NCBI GenBank assembly: GCA_030323885.1
Contig: CM059198.1
Coordinates: 78,561,911-78,625,910, forward strand
Direction: 5' to 3'
Source of the DNA: Branchipolynoe longqiensis
Lineage: Eukaryota > Annelida > Polychaeta > Phyllodocida > Polynoidae
Length of the DNA: 64,000 nt
Positions within the stretch are counted from its first letter, which is position 1. Each line of letters opens with the position of its first letter. Positions 11,400 through 22,929 of this stretch are shown here, one piece after another. The notes below the pieces were generated by a model, which was not told the DNA's origin, ran no database searches, and was given only the letters and a program-made list of their open reading frames with translations. The translations under genes and the position numbers were made by a program.

Positions 11400-11760
11400 C
11401 CTCATCCGGGTATTTTATTTATTTTTTGTGACAAGTTTTTTATTCTGCCCATAACGTATAAGCTCCCGTAAGGGTGCTTGTTTTCAACGCTGGACAGCTG
11501 TGGTACTGGATTGGTCTGGTCCCGCACTCAGGAGTCTTTATGTCTGAATGAGGCGTTAGGTAAAGGTCTGCGAAGTGGGATTCCTCGAGGAGTTCAGTAT
11601 TTTTGTGGATTAAGTGTATGTTGTGCCAGTATTTCGTCTGTAAGTGTACGATGGGCATTATCTGTTTTCTCTGATCCTTGATATGGTTCACTGCGTTTAG
11701 GATACATTTATTGCAAGTGCAAGTATATATTATCTATTGGGTGTTTCCAGCTGAGGTTCA
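11400..11760. other. Spacer without a gene
   Basis: No recognisable gene. A ggttcactgcgttt / ggttcactattta sequence near 11745-11770 leads into the palindrome ladder. Confidence 0.4.
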
Positions 11761-11761
11761 C

Positions 11762-12240
11762 TATTTATAGGGTAGATGTCTGGCGAGCATTGTTTGTATT
11801 TATGTATTTAGTCACCAAATAATGCTCACCAGACATTTACCTTATAATAGTGAGGTTGACTATTTGTAGGGTAGATGTCTGGCGAGCATTATTTGTACAT
11901 ATGTATTTAATCAACAAATAAAGCTCACCAGACATTTACCCTACAATAGTGAGGTGAACTATTTGTAGGGTAGATGTCTGGAGAGCATTATTTGTATTTA
12001 TGTATTTAGGCACCAAATAATGCTTGTCAGATATTTTCCCTACAATAGTGAGGTTCACTATTTGTAGGGTAGATGTCTGGTGAGCATTATTTGTATATAT
12101 GTATTTAATCAACAAATAATGCTCACCAGACATTTACCCTACAATAGTGAGGTGCACTATTTGTTGGGTAGATGTCTGGTGAGCATTATTTGTATATGTA
12201 TATAGGCAACAAATAATGCTTGCAAGACATCTACCCTACA
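11762..12240. repeat. Tandem palindromic units, about 98 bp, five copies
   Basis: Each unit starts with ctatttgtagggtagatgtc and continues with tggcgagcattatttg. After an AT-rich middle, the second half is close to the reverse complement (caaataatgctcaccagaca, then tttaccctac). Units begin near 11762, 11859, 11958, 12057 and 12149. Each unit can fold into a stem of roughly 35 bp, so the array is a row of hairpins. It could be a tandemly amplified MITE. Confidence 0.85.
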
Positions 12241-12247
12241 CATAGTT

Positions 12248-12440
12248 TTGTTTTGTGTGTTTGTTGTTTTACGTCCTAGCAACATATAAGGTCATATCAG
12301 GACGGGTACCGACTTGTGACAATGCACACTCATGGTTACTTTATAGTGCTGCCTCACTGGGAGACCAGACCGCCAGCACCATTACCTGATATCCCACTCA
12401 GTCACATTATCCTAACACTAAGCCAACCAGTACACATAGT
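12248..12440 (-). mobile_element. SINE-A 3' part
   Basis: The minus-strand tail is present (tttgttgttttacgtcctag, then aaggtcatatcaggacgggt, then ccactcagtcacattatcct). The tRNA head is missing. It abuts the palindrome ladder. Confidence 0.7.
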
Positions 12441-12890
12441 GAACCTCAGCTGGATTTAACTGAACCCAAGTTCAGTGCTGTGAATGCTTGATGTCTGGCT
12501 GTTATTAACTGTTTCGTCTGATTCCCGTATAATACTCTCAATGTATTTCGGACAGGTGTCTGATTGTCATTAACTAGTTTAGTTTGAGAGTCAACGACAA
12601 CAATGACCCATCTACACTCTCTTTTTAGATTGTGAAGTACCCTAATTAAAATGTGACGTAATATCTAATCTAGTAATTCTAGTAATATCTAATCAAATAT
12701 AGACAATTGCAATTTAGCTAATTGAAGAGTTAAATATAAATGTGGATTTTCTAAGATAAGCCGTATTTACTGGACTACCTAAATAACACACATACGACTC
12801 GTAACAAGTCTTCTCGGTTTAATCTGGTTCTTGGAGCTTGTCTAGTAGTCAGCACCACTTTGAAAGGCTGTTTTTGGGGGGCGGGGGTTT
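12441..12890. other. Spacer without a gene
   Basis: AT-rich, no ORF or array recognised. A G-run (ttttggggggcgggggttt) lies near 12871. Confidence 0.4.
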
Positions 12891-12894
12891 ACCT

Positions 12895-13215
12895 CCTAAA
12901 CACATCTCCGACTTGTGACAGTGTGCACTCATAGCAACTGTATAGTGCTGCCCGACTTGGAGACCAGACCAACGATACCCTGGCCGATATCCCACTCAGT
13001 CACATTATCCTAATGATGAGCTAACCAGTCCTTATTGACCCCTTATTCACCACATGCTACTAATTATTCCTTGTGTTGCTTATTTACTTGCACTCAAGCA
13101 AAAATGAGAGACAAATAAGTGTTCACACTTCCTGTCTACCATTCGCTATTTCGCTATTTTGTCCTAGCCTAGTAATGCTGAGTGCCAGGCTAGGTAGCGA
13201 CAAGTATCAGTTTTG
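12895..13215 (-). mobile_element. Split SINE-A copy
   Basis: The tail part (cgacttgtgacagtgtgcac through gatgagctaaccagtcctta) lies at about 12905-13036. The body part (cctagtaatgctgagtgcca, ggctaggtagcgacaagtat) lies at 13165-13208. About 125 bp of other sequence separates them, so the copy was interrupted or rearranged. Confidence 0.6.
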
Positions 13216-13298
13216 TAAACGTGTGTAAGTGTAAGTCATTTGATACCAAGGCGACAAGTGTTGTGATTTGCACTCACCTCCCAAGGTGGAATCAAAAA

Positions 13299-13662
13299 CC
13301 CTATAATACTAAGACGGCTCACTCAGCCTGTACCGTGTAATCAAAATGATCAAACCCACCACTTGGTGCACTGGCTGTTCTCTTGATTAAACAGGTGCTA
13401 TATTATATGTATAAATGTATATATGAATGTGAAAGATGTGTGATGATGGTGATGTTGATGATGATGCTGATGATGATGCGTATTTGTTCATAGCAATTTC
13501 ATATTGATGTGTATTCATACTCGCCTATCTCATGTATAATATAATTGTATGTGTTTACATGTGAAACACCAACCAGCAGCTGGGCTGATCACACCCCCAC
13601 AAGGTGGCACTGCAAAATTTACATGGGAGAGATAGGGAGTGAGCCGTCTTAGTATTATAGGG
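13299..13662. mobile_element. MITE with perfect 26-bp terminal inverted repeats
   Basis: 13299-13324 (starts ccctataatactaagacggc) and 13637-13662 are exact reverse complements. Between them is non-coding sequence with a gatgatgatg microsatellite (about 13440-13480). The 364-bp size and perfect ends fit a non-autonomous DNA transposon. The immediate flanks do not show an obvious target duplication. Confidence 0.75.
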
Positions 13663-13713
13663 TATTTGGTGGAATTCCAGATACACAGTTGCGAAAGCAT
13701 CAGGGAGCCGACC

Positions 13714-13985
13714 GGACGCGGGCTTCGGTTCCCGGTCGAGTCAAACCAATGACTTATCAAATTGATACTTGTCACTTCCTAGCCAGGCGCCCAGCATTAA
13801 TAGGATAGGGAAAGGACTGGTTAGCTCAGTGCATGGATAATATGACTGGATGAGTGGTGCCAGCGTCCTGATTTCCCAGTGGGGCAGCACTATAAAGACG
13901 CGATGAGTGCAGATTGTCACAAGTCGGTACCCGTTCTGATATGACCTTAATTGTTGCTTGGACAAAACACTCCAACAACCAACCA
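13714..13985 (+). mobile_element. SINE-A, head truncated
   Basis: Begins in the B box (cttcggttcccggtcgagtc), runs through the central body and ends ggacaaaacactccaacaac. The A box is missing. Confidence 0.7.
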
Positions 13986-14149
13986 AAGGGAAAGGGTAGA
14001 TCTATATATGACAGCAATTGGTCAGTTCAAATTATTTATATTTGATCTTAGATGTTGCTAAGACATAAAACCCCCAAAAAGCAGAAAAACAAGGAGCGGC
14101 TGCGGAAAGAGTAAAAGTAAAATAATACATAATAGTCTATGCTGAAAGG

Positions 14150-14375
14150 TCAGGGAAACCAGGCCGCCGGCACCATGACCCGATATCCCACTCAGTCGCA
14201 TTATCTTGACACTGAACTAACCGTTCCTTACCCTATCCTAATAACTGATTAATGCGGAGCGCCAGGCGAGGAAGCGACAACTATCAATTTTAAAGTCATT
14301 GACTCGACCGGGAACCGAACTCCCGACCTTCCGCACGCAAGGCCCGCGCTCTACCGATTCGGTCACGGCGCCCGG
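14150..14375 (-). mobile_element. SINE-A, tail truncated
   Basis: Minus-strand copy that keeps the body (ccaggcgaggaagcgacaac) and the full tRNA-like head (cgaactcccgaccttccgca, then ctctaccgattcggtcacgg). The distal tail is missing. Confidence 0.7.
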
Positions 14376-14475
14376 TGAGGTACATTGAGTACAGTTGGAT
14401 ACTCGTGTGACCACTATACAGCTATGAGTAATGTGCGAAGAACCATAATGCACATTTGTATCTCCCAATAATTGA

Positions 14476-15487
14476 TAGTGTGGTGGTTTGCACTGGCCTC
14501 TCGGGCAAGTAACCACATATACAGGTAGGCATGGGTAGTGTGTTGATACCAGGGAGCCTAGGTGGTGTAATGGTTAGCACACTGGCCCAGAATGCAAGAA
14601 GATGTGCGTTTGAGTCCCGCTCTAGGCACAATATTTCCCATTTTCATCGCCCCCATGAAACTGGTTGCCGTGACCATGATCCTGTACAAGCTACACGCTG
14701 TATGGTTGTTGAACCTACGCCTGTATGTATGTAATTGTAAGCATTAAAAGACTTACAACCAACAACACCCCCCAAACCCACAAACAAAAACCAGGGAGCC
14801 TAGGTGGTGTAATGGTTAGCACACTGGCCCGGAATGCAAGAAGATGTGCGTTTGAGTCCCGCTCTAGGCACAATATTTCCCATTTTCATCGCCCCCATGA
14901 CACTGGTTGCCGTGACCATGATCCTGTACAAGCTACATGCTGTATGGTTGTTGAACCTACACCTGTATGTATGTAATTGTAAGCATTAAAAGACTTACAA
15001 TTCCAGGGGGACAAGTGTAGTGGTTTGCACTGGCCTCTCGGGCAAGTAACCACATAGACAGGTAGGCATGGGTAGTGTGGTGATACCAGGGAGTCTAGGT
15101 GGTGTAATGGTTAGCACACTGGCCCGGACTGCAAGGAGATGTGGGTTCGAGTCCCACTCTAGGCACAATATTTCCCATTTTCATCACCCCCATGACACTG
15201 GTTGCCGTGACCATGATCCTGTACAAGCTACACGATGTATGGTTGTTGAACCTACGCCTGTATGTATGTAATTGTAAGCATTAAAAGACTTACAATTCCA
15301 GGGGGACAAGTGTAGTGGTTTGCACTGGCCTCTCAGGCAAGTAACCACATAGACAGGTATGTATGGGTAGTGTGGTGATACCAGGGAGCCTAGGTGGTGT
15401 AATAGTTAGCACACTGGCCCAGAATGCAAAGAGATGTGGGTTCGAGTCCCACTCTAGGAGTTATATTTCCCATTTTCATCACCCCCA
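14476..15487 (+). mobile_element. Four SINE-B copies (tRNA-Gln-like head) in tandem
   Basis: Each copy has the head gcctaggtggtgtaatggtt, then agcacactggcc, a B box gttcgagtcccgctctaggc, and the body cacaatatttcccattttca through gttgccgtgaccatgatcct. They start near 14552, 14795, 15090 and 15385. The third and fourth also repeat a leader with ggcctctcgggcaagtaacc, giving a period near 295 bp. The A-box arm closely resembles tRNA-Gln and the ends can pair as an acceptor stem (gcctag/ctaggc), but the anticodon arm is not well formed. I call SINEs, not tRNA genes. The last copy is truncated after the head. Confidence 0.8.
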
Positions 15488-15489
15488 CG

Positions 15490-15900
15490 ACAATAGCTTA
15501 TATAAATACAGTTCCTCTGAACTAGAATAGGTATCATCCCAACCACGGACAAATACATACATTCGTCCTAAAATAATACTCGCATAATAAAATATACAAC
15601 ACAAAACATTATTTTCAGATAACCTCACCGTAGATTTCCGCTATTTTTCGCCTGAGACCTCTTTAGTCCTTGTACATTTCCAGATGGCGCAAGTGTAAAA
15701 TGAACAATGTGCAAGCCCTATTTAAATTGTGGTGCTGCCCAATTATTTGTGGTGTGACATTTGGGAACTAATGACAGCTTCCACCAATGGTATTTACGTC
15801 ACACCCAATTACTTGAGAGGACCCCCCCCCCCTATGGGTTTAATTGTGTCGGTCTAATCTCACTACGGCTCAGTCTAGCCTCAGCTGTCGGACATTAATC
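15490..15900. other. Spacer without a gene
   Basis: No array or ORF of note. A run of ten C lies near 15821-15831. Confidence 0.4.
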
Positions 15901-15904
15901 AGCC

Positions 15905-16505
15905 TGGACGGGACGGCTGAGTGGGCACAGTGCTCGCCTGCCGTGCGGGAGGTCCTTCATATTGTTTGTTTGTTTGAGTTTTACGCCCTGGTGACATCTA
16001 AGGTCATATCAGGACGGGTACCGACTTGTGACAGTTCGCACTTATGGCGACTGTATAGTGCGGCCCTACTGGGATACCAGGGCGCTGGCACCATGACCCG
16101 CTTTCCTCCTCAGTCACATTATCCTGATACTGCGCTAACCAGTCCTAGTCATATCCTAGTAATGCTGAACGCCAGGCTAGGAAGCAACAAGTATCAATTT
16201 AGTAAGTAATTGGTTTGACGCGCCTGGTAATTGAACTCCCTACCTTCCACATGGAAGGCCTGTGCTCTACTTTTTCGGTCACCGCGTCGGGTACGTCCTT
16301 CAGATCAATTCCCAGACCTCGTCAAACCAAGGACTTACAAATTGTACACTTGTCGCTCGCTACCTTGCGTTGCGGTCGCAGTCTACTGGTCTGCATTCCT
16401 GAGATAAGACAAACAGATTAGCTCAATGTCTAGATATTGTGACTGAGTGAGTTATCGGGTCATGGTTCCTGCCAGGTTTCCCAGTGGGGCAACACTATAT
16501 AATTG
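15905..16505 (+). mobile_element. SINE with a second SINE nested in its B box
   Basis: The host copy starts gggacggctgagtgggcaca and reaches ggtccttca, and resumes after the insert as gatcaattcccagacctcgt plus the shared central body. The insert at 15960-16294 is a minus-strand SINE-A (tail gagttttacgccctggtgac to head tttttcggtcaccgcgtcgg). The 8-bp sequence gtccttca at 15952-15959 is repeated at 16295-16302 and is the likely target-site duplication. The host copy is therefore the older one. Confidence 0.75.
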
Positions 16506-16544
16506 TTGGTACAGTAGTTAATTAAGTAAGGGACATTTCAATTG

Positions 16545-16745
16545 CCAAATTTCTACGACAGACTAACGATTTGATAGCTCCACACATGCCGATTCTACGA
16601 CTATCCTACGACCGACTCAGGATTTGATAGCTACACGCACGCTGATCCTACGACACACTCAGGATTTGATCGCTACACACATGCCGACCTGACGACTCTC
16701 CTGCGATACACGCACGATTTGATCGCTACACACATGCCGATCCGA
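16545..16745. repeat. Short tandem repeat, four diverged copies
   Basis: Units of about 53 bp contain gatttgatagctccacacat or gatttgatcgctacacacat and a tacgac-rich part. The start of the small cysteine-rich ORF lies in the last unit. Confidence 0.6.
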
Positions 16746-16988
16746 TTGTGTCCCGCTTGCTCCCACCGCGATCACCAAGAAGAGAGTTGTGTCACATGGC
16801 AAGCAGATGCTGAATCCGATTCTGATGCTATTTTTAGCTGCTGCATATGTGGTCTCCCCTCTGAGAATGAAGCAGACGACATCCTAGATACAAGATTCAC
16901 CCCACACTTCCAGTACAGGGGTAAAAAGCAACCCATTAGAAAAGCTGCCGAAGAATTTCGACATGCTGATTTAACTAACTTAATTTAA
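16719..16988 (+). CDS. Small cysteine-rich hypothetical ORF
   Basis: 89 codons. It contains LCPACSHRDHQEESC and IFSCCICGLPSEN, two closely spaced cysteine pairs with His between, as in a small zinc-binding module. The C-terminal half (DTRFTPHFQYRGKKQ) has a partner on the opposite strand near 17230-17300 (LDKRFTPYLQDRGER), so this stretch belongs to an inverted repeat, perhaps of a transposable element. The ATG lies in a tandem repeat, which makes a real start doubtful. I do not recognise the product, and the ORF may be chance. Confidence 0.2.
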   Translation: MIATHMPIRLCPACSHRDHQEESCVTWQADAESDSDAIFSCCICGLPSENEADDILDTRFTPHFQYRGKKQPIRKAAEEFRHADLTNLI

Positions 16989-17325
16989 GAAGCACATATA
17001 TTCTTTATGTACGTCTTCATATTTACACGCTACTTTTGAGTTGGAAAATATAATAAAACATATACTTTAATGAAATTTAAAAGTGAAATCGATGGCGTTC
17101 TCTGGCCGCCATCTTGTCTTTTTGCATTCTCTCCCATTTCACCAACTCTGTGTTGATGTAAGTAACCATTTGACACTGGTGCCAGGCATTCTACTTCCTG
17201 TTCCATACTAAAGCTATTTTCGCCCATATTTAGACTACGTTGTCGTTCACCCCTGTCCTGTAAGTATGGGGTGAATCTTTTATCTAACGACATCCTAGAA
17301 GGCTTCCATCTCACTCTTTGCGTGC
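16989..17325. other. Spacer containing one arm of an inverted repeat
   Basis: The right arm (about 17235-17300) is an imperfect reverse complement of about 16880-16930. The shared part includes agattcaccccacacttcc on one side. No other feature was recognised. Confidence 0.35.
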
Positions 17326-17329
17326 ATGA

Positions 17330-17565
17330 GATCGGCAATTCGGTTCCCGGTCGAGTGAAACCAATGACTTATAACATTGATACTTGTCGCTTCCTAGCCT
17401 AGCACTAGGATAGGGCAAGGACTGGTTAGCTCAGTGTCAGGATAATGTGACTTAGTGTCATTTTGTTTGTTTGTTGTTATTTACGTCCTAGCAACATCTA
17501 AGGTCATATCAGGACGGGAGAGGGATATCGAGTCATGGTGTTGGTGGCCTGATTTCCTCGACAGA
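17330..17565 (+). mobile_element. Rearranged SINE-A with inverted internal segment
   Basis: Plus-strand body at 17337-17456 (ggttcccggtcgagtgaaac through ggataatgtgacttagtg). It is followed by a minus-strand tail piece at about 17461-17518 (tttgttgttatttacgtcct to catatcaggacggg). The plus-strand sequence then resumes (gatatcgagtcatggtgttg). An internal inversion or a nested truncated insertion could explain this. Confidence 0.55.
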
Positions 17566-17682
17566 CAAATTCTGTGGTTTAAATGTAAATATTTGATCGT
17601 TACTTATTGGGTCGATATGGCCCAGGGTAACAATTGCGACACAATATGTCATTACACTGAATCTGCATATTCACATACAGGC

Positions 17683-17992
17683 CTCGCATGCGGGAGATCC
17701 GGAGGTCGCGAGTTCGGTTCCCGGTCAAGTCAAACCAATGACTTAAAAATTGATACTTGTCGCTTCCTAGCCTGGTGCTCTGCATTATTAGGATAGGCGA
17801 AGGACTGGTTAGCTCGGTGTCAGGATAATGTGACTGAGTGTGATATCAGGTAATGGTGCCGACGGCCTGATTTCCCAGTGGGGCAGCACTTTAAAATCGC
17901 CATGAGTGCGTACTGTCACAAGTCGGTACCCATCCTGATATGACCTTAGATTTTGCAAGGACGTAAAACAACAACAAATAAACAAACAAGCA
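17683..17992 (+). mobile_element. SINE-A, A box truncated
   Basis: Starts ggcctcgcatgcgggagatc, has gttcggttcccggtcaagtc, the body, and a tail ending tgcaaggacgtaaaacaaca. Confidence 0.75.
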
Positions 17993-19660
17993 AAGCATAT
18001 TCACATAGTAGGACAGACTGTGTTTAAAACATGATTGCAACATTGTGTTTAGTGAAATTTAAGTGCAAACATGTGCAATTAAACTGCAGTTAATAAGTTC
18101 CACAATTATTGATTATAATTTTAATTTCAGTCATTATGCTGTGTTTCAATATTATTTATATTTCTATAAACGTCGGATGAAGTTATACTCCCTGCCCACA
18201 GTAGGGGTGAGTGACAACTATGTCTAAACAGACCAGAAAACCGATTTGGTATGAATCAACTGTCAATAAGAGGTGGAGCTCCTGGTTCCAGCATCCAGCG
18301 TTTATCTATATTGAAGTAGAGTTAATGAATTGGAAGAGAATGCAAAAAAAACACCAAAACCTGAGTTCATGAATTATTTACCCAAAACTAGTGGGCTATG
18401 AGTATAATAGCATTTGAAATCATAGTTTCTTTCATATCATGGCTATGTGGTGTGGCAGGTTAAAACTCCCTTGGGTCGGTAAAAGTGTAGGCTTGGGCTT
18501 CCCATCGACCAACTGTCTAATGGTGAAACAAGTATATTCAGACTTATCCATGATAGGCAGTATAAATCTTCAAGAAAGTAATATCTGGCTATGTGTACGT
18601 GAAGTTTCATCACTATAATATCCCCCAAAATTGCCTGCCGAGGTAAACAAAATTCAATTAGCCCACACCCCCCTCCCCCCAAGTTTCCCCTAAGCCGATT
18701 GATGGGGATTGTTTCCTGAAAGATAGCCGATGATGACAAATCATCGGCTATCGTCGTTAAATAACACAAACTTTCCCTTGTTTCCTGAATGACTACATGC
18801 TATATTTATTCAGAAAAACCATAAACCATTTATGTCTGAATTCTTTTCGGAGAAGTGCAATAATTGTTAGTACGACGGACTATTTTAGTTTGCCACCGGT
18901 CAGCGACCTGCCTTACAGACAGCGTTCAATACTACCCAATATAGCATGCTAGTATGGCGCTCAGAGTGGATTACCTGTCTTAGAAGTCACATACAATCAA
19001 CGAACACGTCACTTATTCGTGGGAGAGGGGTGGGGGTGCAGGTGGGATGGGGTGGGGTAAGCGGTGGGGGTGGTGGTGGCTGTGGGCTGAGGGTGTGTTG
19101 TTGACATTGAGTGATACACCGGGGACTGTATCAACTCAATAAGCCCTGGTCATCTTGTACTCGCCCGGCGAACCACATATTGCCCAGGGATGAAATATCT
19201 CCGCAATTTCGCGGATTTCTCCGATTGTTTATATTCACCGATTAACTTAAGAAAACGCCAATATAGATGACGGCTATTGGTTAGTTTGAATCCCATTCTT
19301 ATGTGACCTTAGATGTTGCTAGAACATGAAACCCAAATAAGAAAGAGTTTGACATGGGCGATAATACACTCACAATAAGGACAGTTGAAACCTGACTTCC
19401 AGCATTTTCCCGCAATTCCCTGACAGTGCTAATCCTATGGGGAAAGATGTGTGTTTTCATGGACTTTCGCTGTTTGTGTAATAACGACAGCTTGGAACCC
19501 GCTAGATGGCGCCTAAATCTCAGGCCGATTTCCGTGTTCTTTTGCCAGACACAAGTTTAATCCTTGATTGCCCTTGTGGCCTGTTGCATCCAAGCCGATG
19601 CCCGACCGACCAGACGAACACCCCCCTCACCATGTGTGCAATCGTGGAGTCCAAGTTACC
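17993..19660. other. Intergenic DNA, no gene recognised
   Basis: Features seen: a sequence at 18180-18330 related to the dispersed repeat at 47960-48330 and 49980-50230 (gaatcaactgt, ggttccagcatccagcgttt); a perfect hairpin at 18722-18752; a G-rich run at 19020-19100. I find no convincing ORF. Confidence 0.45.
18722..18752. other. Perfect 13-bp stem hairpin
   Basis: gatagccgatgat (18722-18734), a five-base loop gacaa, and the exact complement atcatcggctatc (18740-18752). No U-run follows. It could be the centre of a small inverted-repeat element. Confidence 0.7.
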
Positions 19661-19664
19661 ATAG

Positions 19665-22600
19665 AGATGATAAACATAGTGTAAAATACTGGTAGTTAAC
19701 AATAGGGCATATTGCACTAGAGATGATGAACATAGTGTAAAATACCGGTAGTTAACAATAGGGCATATTGCACTAGAGATGATGAACATAGTGTAAAATA
19801 CCGCGAGTTAACAATAGGGCATATTGCACTAGAGATGATGAACACAGTGTAAAATACCGCTAGTTAACAATAGGGCATATTGCACTAGAGATGATGAACA
19901 CAGTGTAAAATACCGCCAGTTAACAATAGGGCATATTGCACTAGAGATGATGAACATAGTGTAAAATACCGCTAGTTAACAATAGGGCATATTGCACTAG
20001 AGATGATGAACATAGTGTAAAATACCGCGAGTTAACAATAGGGCATACTGCACTAGAGATGATGAACATAGTGTAAAATACCGCTAGTTAACAATAGGGC
20101 ATATTGCAATAGAGATGATGAACATAGTGTAAAATACCATTAGTTAACAATAGGGCATACTGCACTAGAGATGATGAACATAGTGTAAAATACTGTGAGT
20201 TAACAATAGGGCATAATGCACTAGAGATGATGAACATAGTGTAAAATACCGCCAGTTAACAATAGGGCATATTGCACTAGAGATGATGAACATAGTGTAA
20301 AATACCGCTAGTTAACAATAGGGCATATTGCACTAGAGATGATGAACATAGTGTAAAATACCGCTAGTTAACAATAGGGCATATTGCACTAGAGATGATG
20401 AACATAGTGTAAAATACTGTAGTGGTCTGCACTGACCTCTCAGGCAAGTAACCACATAGACAGGTAGGCGTGGGGAGTGTATTGATATCAGGGAGCCTAG
20501 GTGGTGTAATGGTTAGCACACTGGCCCGGAATGCAAAGAGATGTGGGTTCGAGTCCCGCTCTAGGCACAATATTTTTTTTCCATTTTCATCACCCCCATG
20601 ACACTGGTTGCCGTGATCAGGATCCTGTACAAGCTTTGCGCTGTATGGTTGTTGAACCTACCCTGTGTATGTATGTGTTAGTGCATTGCCTGTATGTATG
20701 TAATTGTAAGCATTACAAGACTTACAATTCCAGGGGGACGAGTGTAGTGGTCTGCACTGACCTCTCAGGCAAGTAACCACATAGACAGGTAGGCGTGGGG
20801 AGTGTATTGATATCAGGGAGCCTAGGTGGTGTAATGGTTAGCACACTGGCCCGGAATGCAAAGAGATGTGGGTTCGAGTCCCGCTCTAGGCACAGTATTT
20901 CCCATTCTCATCACCCCCATGACAATACCATTAGATAACAATAGGGCATATTGCACTAGAGATGATGAACATAGTGTAAAATACCATTGATAAAACATAC
21001 TAAGAGATAAATAGTGTAAAATACTGGTAGTTAACAATAGGGCATATTGCACTAGAGATGATGAACATAGTGTAAAATACCGCTAGTTAACAATAGGGCA
21101 TATTGCACTAGAGATGATGAACATAGTGTAAAATACCATTAGTTAACAATAGGGCATACTGCACTAGAGATGATGAACATAGTGTAAAATACTGTGAGTT
21201 AACAATAGGGCATACTGCACTAGAGATGATGAACATAGTGTAAAATACCGTTAGCTAACAATAGGGCATATTGCACTAGAGATGATGAACATAGTGTAAA
21301 ATACTGCTAGTTAACAATAGGGCATATTGCACTAGAGATGATGAACATAGTGTAAAATACCGCTAGTTAACAATAGGGCATATTGCACTAGAGATGATGA
21401 ACATAGTGTAAAATGCCGCTAGTTAACAATAGGGCATACTGCACTAGAGATGATGAACATAGTGTACAATACCGCTAGCTAACAATAGGGCATATTGCAC
21501 TAGAGATGATGAACATAGTGTAAAATACTGCTAGTTAACAATAGGGCATATTGCACTAGAGATGATGAACATAGTGTAAAATACCGCTAGTTAACAATAG
21601 GGCATACTGCACTAGAGATGATGAACATAGTGTAAAATACCGTTAGCTAACTATAGGGCATATTGCACTAGAGATGATGAACATAGTGTAAAATACTGCT
21701 AGTTAACAATAGGGCATATTGAACTAGAGATGATGAACATAGTGTAAACTACCGTGAGTTAACAATAGGGCATACTGCACTAGAGATGATGAACATAGTG
21801 TAAAATACCATTAGCTAACAATAGGGCATATTGCACTAGCGATGATGAACATAGTGTAGAATACTGCTAGTTAACAATAGGGCATATTGCACTAGAGATG
21901 CTGAACATAGTGTAAAATACCGTTAGCTAACAATAGGGCATATTGCACTAGAGATGATGAACATAGTGTAAAATCCGCTAGTTAACAATAGGGCATATTG
22001 CACTAGAATGATGAACATAGTGTAAAATACCATTAGTTAACAATAGGGCATATTGCACTAGAGATGATGAACATGGTGTAAAATACTGCCAGTTAACAAT
22101 AGGGCATACTGCACTAGAGATGATGAGCATAGTGTAAAATACCCTTAGCTAACAATAGGGCATATTGCACTAGAGATGATGAACATAGTGTAAAATACCG
22201 CTATTTAACAATAGGGCATATTGCACTAGAGATGATAAACATAGTGTAAAATACCACCAGTTAACAATAGGGCATACTGCACTAGAGATGATGAACATAG
22301 TGTAAAATACCATTAGCTAACAATAGGGCATATTGCACTAGAGATGATGAACATAGTGTAAAATACCACTATTTAACAATAGGGCATATTGCACTAGAGA
22401 TGATGAACATAGTGTAAAATACCGCCAGTTAACAATAGGGCATACTGCACTAGAGATGATGAACATAGTGTAAAATACCATTAGTTAACAATAGGGCATA
22501 CTGCACTAGAGATGATGAACATAGTGTAAAATACCCTTAGCTAACAATAGGGCATATTGCACTATAGATGATGAACATAGTGTAAAATACCACTAGTTAA

Positions 22601-22920
22601 AAATAGGGCATATTGCACTAGAGATGATGAACATAGTGTAAAATACCGCTATTTAAAAATAGGGCATATTGCCGTAGAGATGATGAACATAGTGTAAAAT
22701 ACCGTTAGTTAACAATAGGGCATATTGCACTAGAGATGACGAACATAGTGTAAAATACCGTTAGTTAACAATATGGCATATTGCACTAGATATGATGAAC
22801 ATAGTGTAAAATACCCTTAGCTAACAATGGGGCATATTGCACTAGAGATGATGAACATAGTGTAAAATACCGCTATTTAACAATAGGGCATATTGCACTA
22901 GAGATGATAAACAATAGGGA
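19665..22920. repeat. 56-bp satellite, about 49 copies
   Basis: The unit contains gttaacaatagggcatattg, cactagagatgatgaacata and gtgtaaaatacc. Most variation falls in the three or four bases after ataccg. Two SINE-B copies at 20420-20930 interrupt it. Several units after the interruption show gctaac in place of gttaac, suggesting local homogenisation. Confidence 0.92.
20418..20932 (+). mobile_element. Two SINE-B copies inside the 56-bp array
   Basis: Heads at about 20491 and 20817 (gcctaggtggtgtaatggtt), each preceded by the leader with gacctctcaggcaagtaacc. The first is nearly complete, ending caagacttacaattccaggg; the second stops after catcacccccatgaca, where array sequence resumes. The two copies plus leaders form a tandem pair of about 325 bp. 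Confidence 0.8.
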
Positions 22921-22929
22921 ATATTGCAC

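Noticed and set aside
14552..14630. tRNA-Gln gene
   Set aside because: The A and B boxes are good, but the anticodon arm is not properly formed and many identical copies with the same non-tRNA body exist, so it is a SINE.
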